A stretch of 64,000 nt of DNA, from assembly GCF_050436995.1 (NCBI RefSeq), contig NC_134769.1:9027001-9091000 (forward strand). The letters are read 5' to 3'. Source of the DNA: Anticarsia gemmatalis. Its lineage: Eukaryota > Arthropoda > Insecta > Lepidoptera > Erebidae. The first letter of the stretch is position 1, and each line of letters starts with the position of its first letter. The notes under the pieces are model-generated. The model worked only from the letters and a program-made list of their open reading frames with translations, was not told where the DNA came from and ran no database searches. Below, piece by piece: positions 56,061 to 64,000 of the stretch. The position numbers and the translations under genes are program-made.

Positions 56061-59000
56061 CATAAAAATAGCACGTATTACGAAGATGTATTTAGGATAT
56101 TTTTTCAACGCGTCACGTGCACGAAACAGGTACTAATCAATATGTAAAACATAGGTGTATATTATCGGCGTACTCAATTAGCTAAACTGCATTTGTAAAT
56201 TCGTTAGATTAGACGAAACGAACACGAGTTTTGTGTATAATACATGTATAATTATCTAGTAATGTGTTCTAGGCAACGGGTTGACAGGCTGCCCTGGTGT
56301 GCGTGTACATATGTGTATGTACAAGGGTTATACATGTGTGAGATCGCGGCGCGGATGAATAAATTTGCCTGGCTGCACGGTTTCCGTTCTAAACGGAAAA
56401 AATCTTTTTATAAGCTAACTTGAGTTGTTTGGCGAATTCGCAATCGTGCTTGATAGAGTAATGTCAAGTGTCAAGGGTAGGGTTGTCATTGGAGCGCCGT
56501 GAGGCTATTCTAGTGTCTTTCCTCATTGTCTCATATGTGTGACGCACTTAGCCTACACACGGTACTGTGTAGATGTAGCTCTGAGCTCAACAACCGTTGC
56601 TATGCGTCTCGAGACGCTCTTACTGCGCCGTTTCTGATATTTGTGAAACTTCTAGCCTCGCAACACATCCGAACGGTGCCTACAAACGGTTTCGTTATAA
56701 AATAATGAATGTAGGAAGCCCACCGCTCACCCTCGCTTGTCAACCCCAACCACTGCAATAGTGAAAGGTTGACGCACCGACCACACTGTTCCTTTGCTAT
56801 TCATTATAACCTCTCAGGCACGCTACAGGACTCACCCTGAGCTGGTGACGTAGGGCTGGCCGTGGGAACAAGCCGTCATGACCGGTGCTACATACATACT
56901 AACTACCAGAAAATGCCACTTACGCGATCTCTACATATTCTGTTAGCATCGTGCACATTCATACATCTAGTCGTACCGTGTTTGACATCTCAAGGAGGAA
57001 AAAAGGAGTGTTTCCATGCACCGTTGATTTGATTTTCAAATGATTTGCTAGTTAAAAAACAGTTTGTTAAAGGAGGTCATCTTTTCTGTCATAAAGGTGT
57101 ATTTCTCGAGTGTATAATGAGAGTAACTGTTGTGGAAATCAGTCCCTCTCCATTAGACGTCGGTGGTCTCAGTGATCTGCGACGACTCAATAAACGAACT
57201 GCCTCCAGCCGAGTTATTGTTCAGTAATTGGTCAAGTGCGTGTCGGCTCACGACTACTGTTCACTTCTGTCGTTAACGGCTAGTCTTACTTCAACTCTTA
57301 TTTATTTCGTTATGTATGAAGCCAGGGTTTGTGCTTTTTTAGCAAATTGAGATTTTGTATTTTCAGTCTTATAATCTTACTTGTTCTCGTTATTCAAAAG
57401 ACCATACGACATAGTAACCGCCTACAAAACGTAGTTTACCAAAATTCTAGAAGTGAAAAACTTAATATGCACATAATACGTTTTGTACAAGTAAAATTTA
57501 AATGACACGCACTCCTTTTACTTCCCCTATTGTTAGCGTCAATGTCGCCGGTGGAACATTTGACTTGCACGTGCCAACCCTAGCGGCGGGTCACAGGCCA
57601 ATGTCTAATAAGAATACGCGTTGCGGAATTGTGCATTTTTTATCTGTGCTCAGTGTGCTGCCACCACGTGTCTCGTTAAACGGTTAGATAATTGACTAGC
57701 TAAGAACTATGGAGCGGAGAGATGGGCAGGTTTTGGCCACTCGCTAATCATATATTTTGGTGTGAAAGCTATGGCTATGTGTGAGTGAGCATCACGGCTA
57801 GAAATCGCAAGCTTTGACTAGCTAAACCAATACTTTAATGGCGCAACTGAAAAGCTTAGTACTTCGGAAGAGCCTTTGCAATACAGTGGAACACTGTTCA
57901 ACATTATCCTACTTTATCGGATAAGCCTGGACCTACACTTTGAATATACAGAAAGTGACCGAAACAAAGATTGCTTAACATGTCTGACCCTAGTTGTATG
58001 TGGTTATTGGTCAGAGTAGCCGCTTCACATGCTTTCTCTGCAGACGATTAGTTGAAACATCAGTGTGTGCCGACCGTGTCAAAGATCACCGTACCTCCTT
58101 GATAGTTGAAGCTATGTATGTACCACACTGTAGCTGTGTGTAAACGTGAATGCTAGGTCGAAAGTCGAATGTTGAACGACCCTCGACTAAACACGCCTAG
58201 TCGATACTGGTTCGCTAATCACACCACGGAGCGGTATCAGCACACAGTTTTTATGCAGATTGATCACGTAACGTCGATGCTACGTCACGAATTACTGAAT
58301 TCACGGCAATATGCTTACAATTAACATGTTTATCGATGCCATTACTCACTCTGACTGGTGAATAGTTCTGCGTCACGGGAACACGCGTCTGTTCCTACGT
58401 TCGACTATAATTTCCAAGGATTATTAGCTTAGATTTCCGAAAGTACGTAACATTAATCTAAACCAAGCCCACTGGTATTTTGTGTAAAGTTATACGAATT
58501 TCGTTAGCACGTGTGGTGCATTAGGAAAGTGGCCACCTCACCGCGGCTACTCACTACTGGGGTCGATACCCCGTGCAGTACTCGGTGTACGGTGTGATGC
58601 ACAATCCATTGTTTTGAGTCTGCCTGTAATTTGTGTCCACCATTTGTATACTTCATAACTTCACCACTATACCCAGGAATTAGATATATTATCCTAGAGT
58701 TGGAGCTTCAACAAAGAAACACCCACTGACTTTGGTACTAGTTACTCAATTTCTAAGAATTTCTAGCATTTATTTCGAGAGATGATAGCAGATATCGTTT
58801 TGTAATTCGAGACTTGTTTACGATACGGAATTGTATTTCTTCTTAGATAAACACCGAACTATTCTTAGACATGTTGAACCTTAGTGTCAAACCTTCATCG
58901 AGGGTTAAAATGGAGATGAAAGATTGTATGGTAATATTACCGACGGGAGCTACTAATAGTATGACACTATTGGGACATAAACCAAGTTATTTCATATCCA

Positions 59001-59639
59001 AGACATGTCTGTATGTCAACCGTATTCCTAAAGGTGCAATTCTAGTTTAAGTTTCCATACGACAAAGTTTAACGTCTGCTGTCTTCATTGAGAACAGAGT
59101 TTTACGACTAAACGCTAGCAACCATGGTGCTTCACCTCATTGGCATTGGCAAGAAGCTACGGCTGCACTGTACTGGTTACATTTGATAGACGTTCCATGA
59201 CAAACAAGAATTGTCTGCGAAATCCATACACTGTCTGCACAGAAGATATCATAGATAGGGCATGACCACAAGTCATTGATGAAAGGGAACGTGTTGACAC
59301 GTTAGTCCATCCATATCCTAGCCTTCAGCCGGCTTGAATAACTTTCTACAGAGCATACGGGCAGTGTGACAGACGCAAAGCAATTGACTCAACAAGATCC
59401 CCCCCTCAACTTGTCAGTTAGTTATATTGAAGGATTTACAAACAGGTTTTCGTAAGGTTAGGTATAAAAACGAATCAATATTTTGCACACAGCAATGACA
59501 AGTGAGGTGTCAGGTTCAAAAGATGACTGCGCTAATAATGATTTAGTAAACAAACAACTTTTGTTACATGCTGCTGGACAATATATTTATTTGTATAGAA
59601 TGTAAGTCAGATTAAAAGCATTATAAGAAGTGCCTAAGT

Positions 59640-59925
59640 ATGTGTGACTAAAGAGGAACGTTGCCGTTAATACAGACCCAAAAACTGCTGGGCTTGAAGG
59701 TCTGCTTTGGGCAGAGATTGGTTGCAAGAAGCAGAAAACCTAAAAATATTGGAATAGGACGGGGAAAGCCCATCAGTGGGACAACGGAAACATACAAGCG
59801 TGATTTTAGTTGAGGAGTTTGGTACTGAAATACATATACAGACAAATCAATAGTAAGAAGTGGTATTTGAACTACTCGTCTCCGTGCTTCGGAGGGCACA
59901 TTAGTCTCGGTTGTTGTATGAAAAC
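59640..59925. repeat. Decayed interspersed repeat
   Basis: Contains cccatcagtgggacaacgg and gtgcttcggagggcac, phrases that look like widespread lepidopteran repeats. Boundaries uncertain. Confidence 0.35.
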
Positions 59926-62600
59926 AGTAACCAAGCCAAGACGAAGACTAAAGTTGCTTAGGCATTAGGTTGACCACGAACGATACGAAAGAAAGACTCA
60001 GTAAGGTATTAAGGTGTGACCCTACGACTATTAACCATCCGGAAAATATATTAAAAAGACTGTCTCTTGCAACAGTTAATCCGCATTTATATACAAATAC
60101 TCCTAAAAACATTCAAGGCAAATGCTATCGTTTCTACATTTTAAAACATGCATCAAAAACAGATATAATGTAGAACATCAATTTTAAGATACTGATGATA
60201 TGATTGATGGTTGTTGTGTTTTTGTTATCAGATAACGCGACTAGGAGCGTGTCCTGTTTATCTCTTCCTCCTTCACCACGCATGTATTACGCAGCCATCT
60301 TCCAAATAAAACCTTATCTACTCAGTATTAAGACAATCTCTTAATATAATTACTATATTATTTATGCATGAGAATTGTTGATAATCTTTATTTCCCACTG
60401 AACACCATTTAAATCTGAGCTAGCTTTTAAAACTAGTTTTTGCTCGGGATGTGCTCACGTATTAACTAGTGATTAGCATAAAACCTGAATTAAGTTTATT
60501 CATATGAACATCTCGCTATTTGTAAACGGGAGGAAACAGAGACCACGAAACGTCGTACGGTAATTACGTATTTCTAACTTTATAAGTTACAAAACTAAGT
60601 AAACGGTATTTAGAAGGCTAGGCCTAAACGTGGTCAAATACGGAGCTATCTAATAGCCTAAGTATAAACGCTGGCGTTTGTGTTCTCTATACATTGGAAT
60701 GTCGGAGAATACACTGCACTATTATAACAATAAGCCCCTTCTCCCGGCTTTTAGAAACTACGCCCCTCGGACGTGTGTCAAGAGTGACAGCACACCTGGC
60801 CGTCACGTGTGCGTGCACGCAGCGATCGTGATGTATGGAAGTGTTAAAGAAGATTGTCAGACTGGCTGCGTGTGCGTGACGGGTGCGTGCACGCAGCGTT
60901 TATAATTATGGCATAGTAATGAAGAGACGACGGACAGCGAGTACGCAACGAGAGCGTACCGTGCAATTCAAACATAACACTCGCGAATTATAGAAAGGAC
61001 TCATCGTTATTGGTCAACTGTTAAGAAATCTAAAGGTTAAACTGCCGCTAGATGCTACTGTCTATTAAATATATAAATCATACAACGTGCAAACATGGAC
61101 AGACCTATAGTCGTCACCCACATGGCCGCCCAGAACCAAACAATAAGGATATCTCAGTTTTCATGATAATTATAATTTTTACATTTTATTTTCCCACATT
61201 ACGTTCATAAATTAGACACAATGTGGGAAATAAAAAAGGCTGAATACACAATAATGTATGATATGTTGTTAAGAATATAACAAATATTTAAAACCTAAGT
61301 GTTTTAGTGTACTCCACCAACAAAGTACATTTTTATCATTTTAGGTGTTCTGAGGTCACAATAATGTGTTGTAAATGAATTCAGGCTAAAGGTTATAACT
61401 ATTCAAATGTTGTATGTAACAATGGTTTTAGAAATTTGCTGTATCTAATATGTACTTCATTATGCAATGACTAAACTTCTTTGCTTGAAACAAGATTCCA
61501 TACATATTGAACACTAAAACGTTAAAGTACTTGGGTCAATTTCAGAGATAAAATAGAATTGCTAATTTATTTTACAGCAGTGTTGCCAGATTATGATGTG
61601 GTAGTTAAAACTCATTCTGGCCTCATTTGTGTGGTCAAAATAGGTTTTAGAACTTTTCAGCTATAAGCACAAAGAGGATAGATCACCACATAATAATATT
61701 ACCTTGTTTAAAAGCAGATTTATAATCTTTATATCCTTTAGAGAATCTTTGAATAAGATAAAGTAAGGTACTGATGTTCTTTGACATACCTGATTAAACA
61801 ATAAAAACTTTCTTTAAACCCTAGTAACAAGTGCAATTCCTAGCAATATAGACTGTAGTATTACTAAACAAAGAGACTGGCAGGATAAGAGAAGCCTAGC
61901 CTTAACAGTGACTATCTTCAGGCTACAAGTGCTTGAGTTACAGTCGCTGAGTAAAATTCCTTCAACATTTTACCTCAAGTGACTTGTTACTCACATCACA
62001 AAGTAAATTATATAGTACAAGTTGAGTATTAATAGAATAACAAATATTTTAGTGCAGTGAGAGCCAAGCTGGTGCCTCTGTAAGGAAAATAAATGGAATA
62101 ATTGTATGAGGCCAAGTTATCAACACTACTGAAGTATCACGGCATATTGTCCTGTACTTCCACTGAGCTTATCATATACTTCATTACACACACTGTGTGA
62201 GGTATCCTTGTGGAAATATTTACACCATGTTACTATGTCAAGTTTGTACAACTTTTTATGTTTTATCAACAATCACACAAAACATAGAACAAAGAAATAT
62301 AAAGTTAAACTCTTATGTTAACAACATCTTACTCTTATCCTCTCATACAGATACACTATGATGTTTAGAATAAATCAATATATCTCATAGTAATTAAATT
62401 CAATAGCATTCATTCATAAAACTCAACATTCCATAATTTATGATCTTTTAATGTGTTAATAATCTGCAAATAAATGAAATCTATATTAAAATATAGTGTA
62501 AACATAACAGATAAGCCACCGTGTGATGTAGTAGGCATGTACATTGTTACACACAGCTGATTGTGTGTAATTTGTGTGTGCTGTGTATAAACAAACACTA

Positions 62601-64000
62601 AATTGATCATAAATAACTAACTAACTAGTGAATGTCACTTACCACGGGCCACACCAGCCACCTTGGCCACCAATGTTTGTCATACAACAGTCAATATCAC
62701 TCAGACACTGCATCACTATCACAAGTGATCACCACTCACCAGACTCACCAGCCACACAGTGTGTGTGTCAGTAATCTGTGCTTACACACAACTGATACTA
62801 GTGATACAAGTCAATCAATGAACATTACATTAAAAAGATTAATGTACACATTCACACTATCATTATGTTTGTTTATATTATCAATTTATGCTTCATTTGG
62901 CCATTAATTTGTCAAACATGTGCTTCAAATTGTAAATCAAAATGATCTTTAGATATATGTTTATTAGATCATAAATTGATTCATAATAACTGTGAATTAA
63001 ATGTGCTTAATACATATGAATGTTTGTCATTTATGACAACATTCATATTATTTGTTTACTAATAACAAACATCTATACACTTTTGAGTGTTGTATTACAC
63101 TTTTTTTAATGAATTTGTAGTAATACTGAACTTTTAATGAGATTGCTTTAAATAAATAGTATGTAGTAAACAGTATTTAGTGTTAGACTTGAACAAATTT
63201 GTGTCAGATATTAGAAATTTAACAAAAAAGAATGTAGAATTTAAACATATTAAGTATTCACATAAAAACTAGCTCAAGTGAGAGAACTATCCAGTTTGAA
63301 CACTATTCAACAAAGAATGCAGAGATAAAACAACTTTGTGTGCAATCATGAGCATGATGTAACTCACTCACTTGAAAACCTGTAGTCCTTCTAGTTTTAT
63401 CACTCTACCAGTTTGTTAATAGTTTGCTTAGCAGGTAAATGACCTGAGTGTAGGTAGGTACGGTTGTATGGGACACAATGGCACAGCACGCCTGCCACCC
63501 AACAAGCGGTGAGGTAGTCACCTGAGCATGAGGTCGGCTGTTGCTCACATGGACTGCACCAGCGCTGGGCCCCGGGGCACTGCACACTCACCACCACTGT
63601 CACATCCAACACTGGCTAACGCGACTACCGACCGCCTAGTGATGTTCAGCGGGGTTCAGCAGGGTCTAGCGACGGACCGACGCGCTACAGACAAGGCAGG
63701 ATGCACTCTCACTATCCATGTCCACAGTGACACACTGATGCACTCACACTGCACTGCCCACCTACTAGGAGAGTGTGGGGGTGCTCCGCGCGCGGCTCGG
63801 CCGTCCGGCCGCGTTCGCTTTAACACTAATGGCACCAATCACGACCTAACCTCAAAATGCACACTAAAATGAACAATTGACAAGAACACAGATGTTAGCG
63901 AGCCCGACGGTACACACATGACATCACCCGCGCCGTGTCGCACGACGTCTCACAAAGAACGCTCGCGCTGGCCGTGCGAGCCTAGCAGTATGGATTTGTG
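62601..64000 (-). other. Right-edge region with possible 5' exons of another minus-strand transcript
   Basis: Bases 63.4-64.0 kb are GC- and CpG-rich. On the minus strand there is a donor-like GTGGTG-GTGAGT at about 63572. Further left, an acceptor-like TGATGCAG at about 62713 is followed by an open stretch to GGCCCGTG and a strong donor GTAAGT at about 62648. The open frame reads M-T-N-I-G-G-Q-G-G-W-C-G-P, without family recognition. These could be untranslated first exons or chance signals in a region rich in cactcac simple sequence. Confidence 0.25.

Larger units (their letters stand above)
49406..62600. other. Upstream/intergenic DNA without supported genes
   Basis: About 13 kb with only short random-looking frames. 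Contents: possible SINE piece at 49480-49660; alternating tacatg/catgta simple sequence at 50440-50560; interspersed repeat fragment at 55990-56060; repeat end with gtgcttcggagggcac near 59890; a duplicated 16-bp palindromic block at 60809 and 60883; AT-rich DNA from 60.9 kb. It could be intergenic or part of a long intron of an unseen gene. Confidence 0.45.

Noticed and set aside
62649..62713. Thioredoxin exon suggested by W-C-G-P at a splice donor
   Set aside because: The residues before it (N-I-G-G-Q-G-G) do not match the usual hydrophobic strand leading to the thioredoxin active site, and no other thioredoxin exon was seen.

Overview
The window reads as nuclear DNA of an insect, most likely a moth or butterfly. 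It has short GC-rich exons separated by long AT-rich introns, spliceosomal GT-AG junctions, arthropod-style SINEs and interspersed repeats of lepidopteran type, and an intact PIF/Harbinger DNA transposon. No bacterial features (operons, Shine-Dalgarno sites) are present. All gene models below were built by hand by joining splice sites and checking reading phase; none was tested against RNA or a database. | Layout. (1) 1-16.8 kb: the 5' part of a minus-strand gene that runs off the left edge. A CpG-rich first exon at about 16.42-16.75 kb carries a 7-nt coding piece, and a 48-nt second exon lies at 517-564. Its product is not recognised. Its ~15.9-kb first intron holds two head-to-tail copies of a complete 2,746-bp Harbinger element (3493-6238 and 6242-8987), separated and flanked by a single TTA. 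Each copy has 48-bp perfect terminal inverted repeats and two intact two-exon genes, a transposase (minus) and a MADF/BESS-type DNA-binding partner (plus). The genes are interlocked: the second exon of each lies inside the intron of the other. (2) 16.8-18.9 kb: AT-rich intergenic DNA with a SINE remnant. (3) 18.9-25.3 kb: a GC-rich stretch without recognisable coding, most simply the long 3' UTR/3' flank of the next gene, with E-box arrays, hairpins and a 10-bp GC minisatellite. (4) 25.3-48.8 kb: a complete minus-strand gene for an insect thymine DNA glycosylase (Thd1/TDG family), 17 coding exons with every phase consistent, giving a predicted 1,209-residue protein. The conserved glycosylase core lies near residues 215-440, with AT-hooks on both sides and a ~680-residue Pro/Ser/Gly/Tyr/Gln-rich C-terminal extension. 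(5) 48.8-64 kb: upstream/intergenic DNA with diverged repeats, a candidate promoter near 49.3-49.4 kb, and a GC-rich right edge that may be the 5' end of another gene. | How the parts relate: the two host genes lie on the same strand, in order (right to left) TDG then the unnamed left gene. The Harbinger pair is a self-contained mobile unit: transposase plus the DNA-binding helper that this superfamily normally needs, with matching TIRs. The identity of the two copies implies a very recent event or an assembly artefact.
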